A DNA stretch of 64,000 bases from Pandoraea cepalis. Its GTDB lineage: Bacteria > Pseudomonadota > Gammaproteobacteria > Burkholderiales > Burkholderiaceae. Location: contig NZ_CABPSL010000006.1 in NCBI RefSeq assembly GCF_902459665.1, positions 173,651-237,650 on the forward strand, written 5' to 3'. The notes below the pieces were generated by a model. It saw only the letters and a list, made by a program, of their open reading frames with translations. It was not told where the DNA came from and ran no database searches. Each line of letters opens with the position of its first letter. Positions within the stretch are counted from its first letter, which is position 1. Position numbers and translations under genes: made by a program. This document shows positions 8,631 through 17,449 of the stretch, in pieces.

Positions 8631-9187
8631 GGCGGAACTCCTGGTTCAGGGTGGGCACGAGACGCGAAACGCGTGGTTTTCCCCACCAAAGCGACCTCCG
8701 TGCGCACTTTGTCAACGCCAGGGGTCGAGGGGATTTCCTCATTTCGCGTCCGTGCGCTCCCTCCCCGCTGCCAAGTCGCCAGCGCCTCGGCGGCTTGCTC
8801 GCGCGACTCGCGCTGCCACGCCGCCTGTCGCGCGGCCGTTTCGTGGCGCGCGACAAGTGTTGCCACGCCTTCACGCCGACGCTGCGCATCACGCACCGCC
8901 TGCGCCGCCACCGACTGCCAGCGCGCCAACTGCGCCATCGGCGCTTGCTGCGTCTCGATCATCTCCACGAGCGTGCGCTTGTAATCGGCGCGATTCTGAA
9001 AGCTGTGCGCACTCGCGCGCGTGCCGTCGATCGCCACGGCGCGATAGAGCTGCGTGAGCTGGGCAACGTTGCGCGAAAGCCGCCCATGGCGTTGCGCGAG
9101 CTGCCGACCATCGCGCTGCGCCGCGTCGAGTTCCCGGTCGCGCATCGACAGCAACGCGCGCAGGGCACGCGGGACATTGGCGGTCAT
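8618..9187 (-). CDS. fliJ: FliJ-like flagellar export stalk protein
   Basis: A 189-aa, strongly helical and charged protein. It is predicted to be a coiled coil from about residue 15 to 140 (RDRELDAAQRDGRQLAQRHGRL and RREGVATLVARHETAARQ). FliJ sits as a central stalk in the FliI hexamer and helps drive export. The ATG overlaps the FliI stop as ATGA. The C-terminal 45 residues are not helical and seem unique. It is longer than enteric FliJ (about 147 aa). The call rests on position and coiled-coil character, since FliJ proteins share little sequence. Confidence 0.75.
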   Translation of the reverse strand: MTANVPRALRALLSMRDRELDAAQRDGRQLAQRHGRLSRNVAQLTQLYRAVAIDGTRASAHSFQNRADYKRTLVEMIETQQAPMAQLARWQSVAAQAVRDAQRRREGVATLVARHETAARQAAWQRESREQAAEALATWQRGGSARTRNEEIPSTPGVDKVRTEVALVGKTTRFASRAHPEPGVPPCCK

Positions 9188-10464
9188 CGGCACAGCGCCT
9201 CCAGCTGCTCGCACAGCGCGTGCGGCGCACAATGCTCCCCGTCTTGCTGACAAAGAAAGTCGAGCATTGCGGGATGGCGCGACACGGCGCGATCGGTCTC
9301 GGCATGCGCCCCCGGCACGTAGGCACCGAGCGGGATCAATTCGCGAATTTGCCGGTACGCGTGCCACTGCGCCTTGAATGCATGCGCCGCGCTCGCGTGT
9401 CGCCCGCCCACCGCCTGCGTCATGCAGCGACTCACCGACGCGCCGATGTCGATCGCCGGGTAGTGCCCCGCGTCGGCCAGTTCCCGAGACAGCACGATGT
9501 GACCATCGAGCACTGCACGGGCCGTATCGACCACGGGGTCCTGCATGTCGTCGCCCTCGGCCAGCACGGTATAGATTGCGCTCAGACTGCCCGAGCCCGC
9601 GCCATTGCCCGCGCACTCGACCAGACGCGGCAAGCGGGCGAACACCGACACCGGGTAGCCACGTGCCGCAGGCGCTTCGCCGAGCAAGAGCGCGACTTCG
9701 CGGCACGCCATGGCGTAACGCGTGAGCGAATCGACGAGCAAGAGCACGTCGTGGCCCGCATCGCGAAGATGCGACGCGATGGCGTGGCACAACTCTGTGG
9801 CCTTCATGCGCTGCGCGGGCGGTGCGTCCGCCGGCGCGGCAACGACGATGGCCTTGGCAAGCCCGGCGCGCCCGAGTGTCTCGGTCACGAACTCGCCGAC
9901 TTCGCGCCCCCGCTCGCCGATCAGTCCGACCACGACGATCTGCGCGTCGGTGTGCCGGGTCATCATGCCCAGCAGCACACTCTTGCCCACCCCGCTACCG
10001 GCGAACAATCCCACGCGCTGCCCCTTGCCCAGACTCAGCAGCCCATCGATCGCGCGCACGCCCACGGCGAGCGGCTCGGTAATGGCGCGCCGATCCAGCG
10101 GTGCGGGCGGCACCCCGTGCGTGTTGAGCAACGCATCCCCGCGCAATGGGCCCTTGCCATCGAGCGGCCGTCCGAAGGCGTCAACCACGCGGCCAAGCCA
10201 CGCGGGCCCAATGCGCAGCGCCTGCGTCGAGTGCCCTGGCAGAACGCGGGCGCCGGGCACCACGTCGGCCACGCACGCATACGTCAATAGATGCAACGCG
10301 CCGTCGGCAAACCCCACCACTTCGGCGTCGGTCCATCGACCGGCGGCGGTCTCGACGCGGCAAGGTTGTCCGAGTGCAAACCGTTGGCCTCGCGCTTCGA
10401 GCACCGCACCGTTGGCCCGCGTGACGAACGCCATCGGTGTCGCAAGTGCGATTTCGTCGTTCAT
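9184..10464 (-). CDS. fliI: Flagellar export ATPase FliI
   Basis: FliI (426 aa) is the hexameric ATPase of the flagellar type III export apparatus, related to the F1 beta subunit. The Walker A loop GLFAGSGVGKS is at about residues 152-162. GERGREV lies at about 183-189, and the Walker B strand LLLVDSLTRYA at about 241-251. The segment STQALRIGPAWLGRVVDAFGRP matches the family N-terminal domain boundary. The ATG at 10464 overlaps the fliH stop. The fliH-fliI-fliJ overlaps indicate coupled translation. Confidence 0.96.
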   Translation of the reverse strand: MNDEIALATPMAFVTRANGAVLEARGQRFALGQPCRVETAAGRWTDAEVVGFADGALHLLTYACVADVVPGARVLPGHSTQALRIGPAWLGRVVDAFGRPLDGKGPLRGDALLNTHGVPPAPLDRRAITEPLAVGVRAIDGLLSLGKGQRVGLFAGSGVGKSVLLGMMTRHTDAQIVVVGLIGERGREVGEFVTETLGRAGLAKAIVVAAPADAPPAQRMKATELCHAIASHLRDAGHDVLLLVDSLTRYAMACREVALLLGEAPAARGYPVSVFARLPRLVECAGNGAGSGSLSAIYTVLAEGDDMQDPVVDTARAVLDGHIVLSRELADAGHYPAIDIGASVSRCMTQAVGGRHASAAHAFKAQWHAYRQIRELIPLGAYVPGAHAETDRAVSRHPAMLDFLCQQDGEHCAPHALCEQLEALCR

Positions 10465-11174
10465 CGTTGAGCCTCTTCTGTCTCGGTCGGCCAGGGGGCC
10501 TGTACGCACGCGTCGACCCAGTCGGCCAACCGCCGCTTCACGGCTTCCTGAGCGGCCGTTTGCCGACCGTCGCACCCGGCGTCGTACCAGAGACCGTCGA
10601 CGTCGACGCGGCCGTTGCCGCGAGCGAGAGAAGGATCGGCAACGATGCGCCATCCCGGGGGGGCGCCATCGTCACCGATGCGCGCCGCGAGCGCGTGTGC
10701 GTCGTCGGGGCTGACGTACACGGTGACGCCCTCGCCGCTCGCGCCCAACTGCACCAGCAGTCGCTGCACGATACCGGCGATATCGGCCGGCGCCGTGTGC
10801 AACTCGCGCTGTACGATCGCTTGCACCGCACGCGTCGCCACGTCGCTGATGACGTCCAGCGCGCCTGCCGCGAGTCGCGCGTGCACCTGCTCGCGCGCCG
10901 CCCGCAGCGCCGCAAGCGGTAGAGAGATCGCGTCGAGTTCGTCGCGCAGCCGCACGGCGTACAACGCCTGCAAGCGCGCCTCGGCAGCTTGCTCGCCATC
11001 GGCGCGTCCGGCGTCGAACGCTTCCTGCCACACGGCACGACGCGACTGCGCAGCGCCATGCGCCAAGCCCTGCGAGTACGCCTGCGCACGCAGGGTCTCC
11101 AGATCAGGCGGTACGGGCACCCACCCTCGCTGCGCGGCGGCATCCGACTTCGTGCCAAACCGGTGCGGCTTCAT
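10461..11174 (-). CDS. fliH: Flagellar export ATPase regulator FliH
   Basis: A 237-aa protein of the FliH/SctL family, which links FliI to the C-ring. A charged N-terminal half (about residues 25-105, AYSQGLAHGAAQSRRAVWQ with GxxxG-like spacing) is followed by a C-terminal domain. That domain contains VTVYVSPDDAHALAARIGDD and GGxRVxVDGLWYDA-type strands common to FliH/SctL. The ATG overlaps the fliG TGA, and the stop overlaps the fliI start. Sequence conservation is low, but the three-gene overlap context makes the call firm. Confidence 0.88.
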   Translation of the reverse strand: MKPHRFGTKSDAAAQRGWVPVPPDLETLRAQAYSQGLAHGAAQSRRAVWQEAFDAGRADGEQAAEARLQALYAVRLRDELDAISLPLAALRAAREQVHARLAAGALDVISDVATRAVQAIVQRELHTAPADIAGIVQRLLVQLGASGEGVTVYVSPDDAHALAARIGDDGAPPGWRIVADPSLARGNGRVDVDGLWYDAGCDGRQTAAQEAVKRRLADWVDACVQAPWPTETEEAQR

Positions 11175-12190
11175 TCGAGCACCTCGCCGTCTGCCAGACG
11201 CAGGAAGAGATTCGCGTCGCGCGCTCGCGTGCGCAGCGCCGCCATGATCTCGCTGCGCGCGGCGTCCACGCGCGCCGCCGACACCGCCCCGAGACGCTGC
11301 ATCGCCTGGGCGAGCGCGTCCTCCTGAAGACGGGACATGCGCTCGCGCACGACTTGCCGCATGCGGGCGTCGGTCCCCTTGAGCGCCGTCGCCCACGTTT
11401 CGGTCGACACCTCCCCCACGGCCAGATCGATCACTTCCGGGGCCTGATAGGCCAGGATGTCAAAGCTGTACAGGTTCGCCTCGACGGACTCCGCCAGCGT
11501 GGCGTCGTGCGCGCGCAGGGCTTCCATGAGCCGCTTTTGATCGTCGGGCACATGGCCGATGATTTGCGCCGCGAGCCGGGTGCCCGGGACATCGGCATTG
11601 TCGGCCGACAGTCCGGCGAGACAACGGTCCGCGATCAGTTCCAGATCGGCCAGCAGTTCGCGATCGACGCGCGTGAGCTGTGCCGTCGCCAGCAACAGTG
11701 CTTCCTGCTGCGACTCGGGCAGCGCACGAAGCAACTGTCCCGCGAGGTCGGCGGGCAGATACGCGAGCAGCAACGCCTGCATGCGGTGATGCTCGCGCGA
11801 GAGCACGTCGGCGAGCCTTGTCACGCTCACCCATTGCAGGCGCGCCAGCTTGGGTCGAACCCGATCGCCATAAATGCCGTCGAGCACGTTGCTGGCGATC
11901 CCCTCGCCAAGCGCTGCGGCGAGCGAGCGTTCCAGGTAAGCGCGCGGTGCGGCGTTCGCACCGCCATGCTGTGTACAGGCGTCGAGGAATTGGTCGACGA
12001 TGGCGTGCACGTCGTGCTTCTTCACGCTACCGGCACGCGACATGGCGTGTGCCACGCGCAATAGCTCGGCGGGCGCGAGTTGCGCCATCACGGCGGCGGC
12101 AGCCCGCTCGCCCATACAAAGCAGCAGCACGGCGGCGCGGTCGACGCCATTGATTTCACTCAGCGCGGAAGTGTCAGCGGGAAGCGGCAT
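11171..12190 (-). CDS. fliG: Flagellar motor switch protein FliG
   Basis: FliG (339 aa) is the C-ring protein that contacts both the MS-ring and the stator. The N-terminal domain opens with INGVDRAAVLLLCMGE. The middle domain is present with LSREHHRMQALLLAYLPADLAGQLL, corresponding to the EHPQ-containing stretch but with HH in place of HP. The C-terminal torque domain includes DARMRQVVRERMSRLQEDAL and a final helix. I chose ATG at 12190, which overlaps the fliF end by 17 bp. An upstream in-frame start would lie deeper in fliF. The altered EHPQ motif is a divergence worth noting. Confidence 0.92.
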   Translation of the reverse strand: MPLPADTSALSEINGVDRAAVLLLCMGERAAAAVMAQLAPAELLRVAHAMSRAGSVKKHDVHAIVDQFLDACTQHGGANAAPRAYLERSLAAALGEGIASNVLDGIYGDRVRPKLARLQWVSVTRLADVLSREHHRMQALLLAYLPADLAGQLLRALPESQQEALLLATAQLTRVDRELLADLELIADRCLAGLSADNADVPGTRLAAQIIGHVPDDQKRLMEALRAHDATLAESVEANLYSFDILAYQAPEVIDLAVGEVSTETWATALKGTDARMRQVVRERMSRLQEDALAQAMQRLGAVSAARVDAARSEIMAALRTRARDANLFLRLADGEVLE

Positions 12191-13820
12191 TCGTACCCAT
12201 CCATTGTTTGATGATTTGGGCGACCCGCTCGGGTTCACCGTCGGCCAGGGTTGTCAGGCGCGCCAGCTTCGTATCGAACGACGCCTCCGAGGCGGGCGGC
12301 AAGTCCGAGGCGAAGGCCGGTAACGCGGCTTGCTGCGCGTCGTGCTCGGCTAGCTGGCGACGATGCTCGCGAGCCTGCTCGTCGGCGGCAAGTGCGGCAG
12401 CCTTGCGGCGGCGCGCACGGCGGGCCAGTGCGGCCCATAGGCCCAGCGCCAGCACGAGCGTCGCGGCGGCCGCGATGGCGGCGTATTTCATTTGTGCGTC
12501 GTTCAGCAGCGGGGGCTGGGCGCTCGTCTCGGACGCGTCGACGAGCGCTGCGCGATCGGACACCGCGAACGGCATGGCGCTCACCACCAGCGTGTCGCCA
12601 CGCGCGGTCTGAATGCCTGTCCCGGCGCGCAAGGCGCGCTCGAGCTCGGCGAGGGACTCAGCGGTCCACCCGTTGCCGCCCGGCGCTGCCTGCGAGTCGA
12701 CCATCACGGCCACGTGCATTTGACGCACGCGCGGACGGTGACGCTTCGTCTGCGTGATCGAGCGGTCGTAAGCGAACTGACGCGTGGCCGAGGTGGTGCG
12801 CATGGCACCCGCGTCGCCCGCGAGCAACGGGGCGGCGTCCACCGGGCGGTTGGTCATCGCCCCCGGCACGCCGCCGACAACGGCGTCGTCGTCGCGCGCT
12901 TCGCGCACGGCTTCCTGCATCACGCGCGGATCGGCACCGAGCGCCTCGGTGGTGTTGGACACCAGGTCCTCGTCCATATCGACGCTCACGCTTGCGCGAT
13001 AGCGAGCGGGGCCGAGGATGCCGTCGAGCAGGCCGCGCACATTGCGAAGTGCATCGTCGCGAGAGCGGGTGCGGACTTCGGCGTTGCCGTGCGTTGCATC
13101 GTCCAGATCGAGATTCGCCGTGAGCGGGGTGCCGTGCTGATCGACAACCGAGACGTGCTCCGCCGCCAGACCGTTCACACTGCCCGAGACGAGCTTGACG
13201 ATGGCACTGACCTGCTGAGGCGCGAGCGTCTGCCCGGCGCGCACGGAAATCAGCACCGATGCGCTGGCCGACGCCTTGGTATGGGTGACGAACGAAGTTT
13301 TCGGTGCCAGCGCAATGTGTACGCGAGCGGCATCCACCGCGTCGATCGACATGATGGTGCGCGCAAGCTCGCCCTCAAGCCCCCGACGAAAACGCACGTC
13401 CTGCACGAACTGGCGCACCCCCAGGCGTTCGTCTCGGTCGACCAGTTCGAGCCCTGGTGGCAGCTCCGGCGTGACGCCTTTGGCGGCCAGCGCCAGACGC
13501 GCGCGTCCGACCCGGTCATGCGGCACGAGGATCGCGCCGGTGTCCGGATGCATGCGGAACGGGATCTGCTCCGCTTCGAGCACGCCGGTGGCCTGCGCGA
13601 TCGGAATGCGCTGGTGCTGCCCGAAGAGCGGCGCGTAACCGGTGTCGCGCGAATGCCAGGCGAGTGTGGCCGCGGTAATGGCACCGGCGGCGACCACGAT
13701 CGGTAACGCGCCGCGCAGGTGTCCGGCAAAACCCGATGGCTGCGCGCGCCACTTCAGCCATCGCGCTCGCGATTGCGTGCCAGCGCTGCCCAGCGCACGA
13801 AAAATGTTGTCGATTCCCAT
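12174..13820 (-). CDS. fliF: Flagellar MS-ring protein FliF
   Basis: FliF (548 aa) forms the MS-ring in the inner membrane. A first TM segment lies at about residues 35-55 (ALPIVVAAGAITAATLA). Ring-building motifs follow: YAPLFGQHQRIPIAQATGVLEAEQIPFR, a typical LALAAKGVTPELP stretch, and VRFRRGLEGELARTIMSIDAVDAARVHIALAP. A second TM is at about 440-462 (AAIAAAATLVLALGLWAALA), followed by the cytoplasmic FliG-binding tail, which ends in IIKQWMG. ATG 13820 was preferred over an in-frame GTG at 13832. fliE, usually upstream, is absent. Confidence 0.94.
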   Translation of the reverse strand: MGIDNIFRALGSAGTQSRARWLKWRAQPSGFAGHLRGALPIVVAAGAITAATLAWHSRDTGYAPLFGQHQRIPIAQATGVLEAEQIPFRMHPDTGAILVPHDRVGRARLALAAKGVTPELPPGLELVDRDERLGVRQFVQDVRFRRGLEGELARTIMSIDAVDAARVHIALAPKTSFVTHTKASASASVLISVRAGQTLAPQQVSAIVKLVSGSVNGLAAEHVSVVDQHGTPLTANLDLDDATHGNAEVRTRSRDDALRNVRGLLDGILGPARYRASVSVDMDEDLVSNTTEALGADPRVMQEAVREARDDDAVVGGVPGAMTNRPVDAAPLLAGDAGAMRTTSATRQFAYDRSITQTKRHRPRVRQMHVAVMVDSQAAPGGNGWTAESLAELERALRAGTGIQTARGDTLVVSAMPFAVSDRAALVDASETSAQPPLLNDAQMKYAAIAAAATLVLALGLWAALARRARRRKAAALAADEQAREHRRQLAEHDAQQAALPAFASDLPPASEASFDTKLARLTTLADGEPERVAQIIKQWMGTNAASR

Positions 13821-13953
13821 ATGTCGATTCACTTGACCGAATCACGGGTAGTCGGATCGCAATCCCACCACCGTCACTCGGCTAAGGGGTGACGCAAAGA
13901 CCGCCTGCGTCGTGTGCCAAATTGAAGGAGCACATGGTGACGACGATTCCGTC

Positions 13954-13965
13954 AACTATCGAAAA
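13954..13965 (-). promoter_or_regulatory. Shared 12-bp word upstream of fliF
   Basis: On the coding strand this reads TTTTCGATAGTT, about 134 bp upstream of the chosen fliF start. It is identical to the word upstream of flgB. It could be a common regulator site for the two structural flagellar transcription units. Confidence 0.4.
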
Positions 13966-14108
13966 TCTGCGTAGCCTTTGGGCATCGGCCGCATTCAAAG
14001 CTAATTTTTGGTGCGTTTTCCCATTAACACTAGGGTCGATGAGGGGCGCACCACCGCATCATGTACAAGCGCGCGTCGGCGATCAGCCCCCATGCTTGGC
14101 CCAGACGT

Positions 14109-14147
14109 AGCAAAGCCCTCACGCGCGTCACACGTGAGGGCTTTGCT
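14109..14147 (-). terminator. Hairpin terminator after ahpF
   Basis: Perfect 15-bp inverted repeat: AGCAAAGCCCTCACG at 14109-14123 and its complement at 14133-14147, with a 9-nt loop. It lies 37 bp downstream of the ahpF stop. It has no clear U-tract on the minus strand, so its strength as an intrinsic terminator is uncertain. Confidence 0.65.
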
Positions 14148-14184
14148 GTGTTTCCACGGCTGCGCGGGGCCGCGTCGGTTCGCG

Positions 14185-15783
14185 TCAGGCGGCGATTTTC
14201 TCGGGCGTTACCGCCTCGTCCTCGACCGAGCTGAGCATCAGATGTTCGAAGGCGCCCAGCGAGGCCTTCGCGCCTTCCCCGACGGCGATCACAATCTGCT
14301 TGAACGGCACGGTCGTGACATCGCCCGCGGCGAACACGCCGGGCGCCGACGTCGCGCCCTTGGCATCGACTTCGATTTCGCCGTGACGCGTGAGCGACAC
14401 GCTCCCCTTGAGCCACTCGGTGTTCGGCACGAGACCGATCTGCACGAACACGCCTTCGAGCGCAATCGTGGACGTCTCGCCCGAGGCGCGGTCGCGATAG
14501 ACGAGACCGTCCACCTTCTGCGCGTCGCCACGGATCTCGGTCGTCTGTGCGTTCGTCAGCACGCGCACATTCGACAGACTGCGCAGCTTGCGCTGAAGCA
14601 CGTCGTCCGCGCGCAGTTGCGTGCCGTATTCGATCAGCGTGACTTCCTTGACGATGCCGGCCAGATCGATGGCCGCTTCCACGCCCGAGTTGCCACCCCC
14701 GACCACCGCCACGCGCTTGCCCTTGAAGAGGGGGCCGTCGCAGTGCGGGCAATAGGCCACACCGCGGTTGCGATATTCGCGCTCGCCCGGCACGCCGATT
14801 TCACGCCAGCGCGCACCGGTGGCCAGCACGACCGACCGCGCCCTGAGCACCGCGCCGCTGGCCAGATGCACTTCGTGAATCTTTCCGGGAATCAAGGCTT
14901 GCGCGCGCTGCGTGTCGATCACGTCGACGTCATACGTCTTCACGTGCTGCTCGAGTGCTGTGGCGAACTTCGGTCCTTCGGTGTGCGTCACCGAGACGAA
15001 ATTCTCGATGGCCATCGTGTCGAGTACCTGGCCGCCGAAACGCTCGGCGACCACGCCCGTCACAATTCCCTTGCGGGCGGCGTAGATCGCGGCGGCAGCG
15101 CCTGCGGGGCCGCCCCCCACGATCAGCATGTCGTAGACCGGCTTGTTCTCGAGCGCCTTCGCGGCGCGCACGCTTGCACCGGTGTCAAGTTTCGCGAGCA
15201 ATTCCTTGACGCTGGTGCGGCCCTGCGTGAACGATTCGCCGTTGAGGAATACGGTGGGGACCGCCATCACCCGACGCGCCTCGACTTCGCCCTGGAACAA
15301 CGCGCCGTCGATGGTGACCTGCTGGATGCGCGGATTGATCAACGCCATGACGTTCAACGCCTGCACGACTTCCGGACAGTTCTGGCACGACAGCGAGATG
15401 TAGGTCTCGAAGCGGAAATCGCCGTCGAGCGCACGAATCTGGGCGATGGTGTCGTCGTCGAGCTTGACCGGGTGACCGCCCACTTGCAGCAAGGCGAGCA
15501 CCAGCGACGTGAACTCGTGCCCCATGGGCAGCCCGGCGAAGCGGATGCGCGGGGCTTCCCCCGGCGTACCGATGGCGAACGACGGACGACGCTCGCCGGC
15601 GCTGTCGTCGCCCTCGGCGTGCGCCACGACGGCGATCTGCGACGAGAGCGGAGCGATCTCGTCGACCAGCGCCTTCATTTCTGCGGACTTCGGACTATCG
15701 TCGAGCCACACGGCGATCTCGATCGGACGCGTGACTTTCTGAAGATACGTTTGCAACTGGGCTTTGAGGTTCGCGTCCAGCAT
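14185..15783 (-). CDS. ahpF: Alkyl hydroperoxide reductase subunit F (AhpF)
   Basis: AhpF (532 aa) is the flavin- and NADH-dependent disulfide reductase that recharges the peroxiredoxin AhpC. The N-terminal double-thioredoxin domain carries the redox pair in [10 protein letters not shown] (about residues 127-136). The FAD site [16 protein letters not shown] is at about 221. The NAD(P)H site is [10 protein letters not shown]. The second redox pair is YCPHCDGP (about 344), and the C-terminal [17 protein letters not shown] is family-typical. Full length for the family. ahpC lies 189 bp upstream in the same direction with a hairpin in between. A GGAG ribosome site precedes the ATG. Confidence 0.97.
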   Translation of the reverse strand: MLDANLKAQLQTYLQKVTRPIEIAVWLDDSPKSAEMKALVDEIAPLSSQIAVVAHAEGDDSAGERRPSFAIGTPGEAPRIRFAGLPMGHEFTSLVLALLQVGGHPVKLDDDTIAQIRALDGDFRFETYISLSCQNCPEVVQALNVMALINPRIQQVTIDGALFQGEVEARRVMAVPTVFLNGESFTQGRTSVKELLAKLDTGASVRAAKALENKPVYDMLIVGGGPAGAAAAIYAARKGIVTGVVAERFGGQVLDTMAIENFVSVTHTEGPKFATALEQHVKTYDVDVIDTQRAQALIPGKIHEVHLASGAVLRARSVVLATGARWREIGVPGEREYRNRGVAYCPHCDGPLFKGKRVAVVGGGNSGVEAAIDLAGIVKEVTLIEYGTQLRADDVLQRKLRSLSNVRVLTNAQTTEIRGDAQKVDGLVYRDRASGETSTIALEGVFVQIGLVPNTEWLKGSVSLTRHGEIEVDAKGATSAPGVFAAGDVTTVPFKQIVIAVGEGAKASLGAFEHLMLSSVEDEAVTPEKIAA

Positions 15784-15880
15784 GGCGTTTCTCCGTCTCG
15801 ATGGGGAGTGATGGGGTGAGCGAGGCCCACCGCGCGGGCCACAGGCAGGCGCAGGTCGGCGTCGGGGTTCGGGGTCAGGG

Positions 15881-15916
15881 GCCAGCGCGCCAGACTCAGG
15901 CGGCTGGCGCGCCGGC
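15881..15916 (-). terminator. Imperfect hairpin between ahpC and ahpF
   Basis: 13-bp arms (GCCAGCGCGCCAG at 15881-15893 and CTGGCGCGCCGGC at 15904-15916) with one mismatch and a 10-nt loop. It may attenuate transcription so that AhpC is made in excess over AhpF, or stabilise the ahpC mRNA end. No U-tract is present. Confidence 0.4.
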
Positions 15917-15972
15917 GATCGTGCGTAGCGCAGGGTGGGGCCCGGTAGCGCCCCGTAGCGCTCGGATCTTGC

Positions 15973-16536
15973 TTAGATCTTGCCGATCAGGTCGAGCGAC
16001 GGGCTCAGCGTTTGCGCGCCCGGCGTCCACTTGGCGGGGCAGACCTCGCCCGGATGGGCGGCGATGTACTGCGCGGCCTGGACCTTGCGCAGCAATTCCT
16101 TGGCGTCGCGGCCGATGCCGTTGTCGTGAATTTCGCACAGCTTGATCTCGCCTTCCGGGTTGATCACGAACGTGCCGCGCAGTGCCAGACCTTCTTCCTC
16201 GATCAGCACGTCGAAGTTGCGCGAGATCGCCAACGTCGGGTCGGCAAGCATCGGGTACTGGATCTTCTGGATCGTGTCCGACGTGTCGTGCCAGGCCTTG
16301 TGGGTGAAGTGGGTATCCGTCGATACGCTGTAGATCTCGACGCCCAGTTTCTTGAACTCGTCGTAGTGATCGGCCAGGTCGCCCAGCTCGGTCGGGCATA
16401 CGAAGGTGAAGTCGGCCGGGTAGAACACGACCACCGACCACTTACCCTTCAGGGTCTCGTCGGTCACGGTGATGAAATCGCCATTTTGGTAGGCGTTGGC
16501 TTTGAACGGCTTGATCTGGCTGTTGATGATCGGCAT
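15973..16536 (-). CDS. ahpC: Peroxiredoxin, alkyl hydroperoxide reductase subunit C (AhpC)
   Basis: AhpC (187 aa) is a typical 2-Cys peroxiredoxin that reduces H2O2 and organic peroxides. The peroxidatic Cys47 lies in [17 protein letters not shown]. The resolving Cys166 lies in [10 protein letters not shown]. The length and C-terminal [11 protein letters not shown] tail match the E. coli/Salmonella type that pairs with AhpF, which follows downstream. The upstream region is AT-rich (16560-16625). OxyR control is expected from the family, but I could not align a convincing OxyR box. Confidence 0.97.
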   Translation of the reverse strand: MPIINSQIKPFKANAYQNGDFITVTDETLKGKWSVVVFYPADFTFVCPTELGDLADHYDEFKKLGVEIYSVSTDTHFTHKAWHDTSDTIQKIQYPMLADPTLAISRNFDVLIEEEGLALRGTFVINPEGEIKLCEIHDNGIGRDAKELLRKVQAAQYIAAHPGEVCPAKWTPGAQTLSPSLDLIGKI

Positions 16537-16631
16537 GTCGTTGTCTCTCTGACGGGGTGGAAAGTGTTGACAGTATGCCGAATGCTATCGAGTAATTAAA
16601 ATTGATTATTAAAATCTATGTAATTGGCTCA

Positions 16632-16651
16632 GGCTATCGGCGCCGATAGCC
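16632..16651. terminator. Perfect palindrome between ahpC and the propeller gene
   Basis: GGCTATCGGCGCCGATAGCC is a perfect 20-bp self-complementary sequence, able to fold as an 8-bp stem with a GCGC loop. It lies 76 bp beyond the stop of the 16728-17405 gene and about 95 bp upstream of ahpC. It could terminate the upstream gene or be an operator for ahpC. No U-tract on the minus strand. Confidence 0.45.
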
Positions 16652-16727
16652 TTTGCGCGCGCTTCCGACATGGCCCGCCATGTCGTCCCTGCCGCGTCAG
16701 ACCGGCCATTGTCCGACGCTCGGTGGC

Positions 16728-17405
16728 TCAGCGCTGCGGATAACGCACCGCGCGAACCTTGCCGCTGCCACCGCCGCCGCAGAAGAACAGATCGGCACCG
16801 TTATGCTCCAGGCCGCTCACGCCAATGCCCTGCGGCATCTCCACGCGCATGAGCACTTCACCGCTGGCGGGGTCGACCTGACGCAGTTCGCTCTCGTCGT
16901 TCTCCCACGTGCCGTGCCACAGTTCATCGTTCACCCAGGTCACGCCGGTCACGAACCGATCGGACGCGATGCTGCGCAACACCTGCCCGGTGGCAGGATC
17001 GATCTGGAGAATGCGGCGATCGCGGTATTGCCCGACCCAGAGGCTGCCCTCGGCCCACGTCAGTCCCGAGTTGCTGCCGCTGTCGGGCGCGGGAATCGAC
17101 GAGACGACCTTGCCGGTCGACGGATCGATCTTGTCGATACGCGATTCGGCGATCTGATAGAGGTACGTGCCGTCGAAGGCCGTGCCGGCGTCGCTCGGGG
17201 CGGCGATCGTGCGACGAACTTCGCCCGTGGCGGGATCGAAGGCGATCAGGGTATCGCCCGTTGCGGCCCATACCTGTCGGCCGTCGAACGTGACGCCATG
17301 GATTCGCTCGTTGCCCGCGAACGGACCGTACTCACAGGCGATATCGGCCGCCATCACGGCGGCTTGGGGACGCGGACGTTCCGCTCGTTGCAGTTTGCTT
17401 GTCAT
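16728..17405 (-). CDS. Beta-propeller (YncE/Vgb-like) protein of unknown function
   Basis: A 225-aa protein built from four recognisable repeats with the signature IDPATGEV / IDPSTGKV / IDPATGQV / VDPASGEV. Tryptophan-bearing strands alternate between them (VWAATGDTLIAFDPATG, SLWVGQYRDRRILQIDPATG, ELWHGTWENDESELRQVDP). This is the pattern of small NHL/YncE-type propellers and of the C-terminal part of glutamine cyclotransferase-like folds. No signal peptide is visible, so it is probably cytoplasmic. It ends in a glycine-rich CGGGGSGKVRAVRYPQR strand. It lies 44 bp downstream of a regulator gene on the same strand, suggesting a two-gene operon. Function unknown; a sensor or lactonase-like role is only a guess. 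Confidence 0.75.
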   Translation of the reverse strand: MTSKLQRAERPRPQAAVMAADIACEYGPFAGNERIHGVTFDGRQVWAATGDTLIAFDPATGEVRRTIAAPSDAGTAFDGTYLYQIAESRIDKIDPSTGKVVSSIPAPDSGSNSGLTWAEGSLWVGQYRDRRILQIDPATGQVLRSIASDRFVTGVTWVNDELWHGTWENDESELRQVDPASGEVLMRVEMPQGIGVSGLEHNGADLFFCGGGGSGKVRAVRYPQR

Positions 17406-17449
17406 GTCAGGCTCCGGTTGTGACGCCGTCGTCGGCGTGCAAGTCCACT

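Larger units (their letters stand above)
13821..14184. other. Intergenic region between fliF and ahpF
   Basis: Convergent with neither gene: both are on the minus strand, so this holds the fliF promoter and the ahpF terminator. It contains the shared 12-bp word at 13954-13965 and a GCGTTTTCCCA word at 14013-14023. It also contains a 15-bp perfect hairpin at 14109-14147. A short plus-strand frame starting at 13934 with AAGGAG just upstream was judged doubtful. No fliE gene is present here. Confidence 0.6.

Noticed and set aside
13934..14110. Short plus-strand frame (MVTTIPSTIENLRSL...) with AAGGAG just upstream, divergent from fliF
   Set aside because: The spacing to ATG is only 3 bp, the frame ends inside the ahpF terminator hairpin, has no family resemblance and is not fliE. 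Kept as doubtful and not annotated.
14008..15819. 603-codon plus-strand open frame opposite ahpF
   Set aside because: Antisense shadow; composition is Arg/His/Asp-rich with no domain, while the minus strand is an intact AhpF.
16560..16625. Possible OxyR box upstream of ahpC
   Set aside because: Only one ATAG-like element fits; the four-part ATAG/CTAT spacing does not hold, so it was not annotated.
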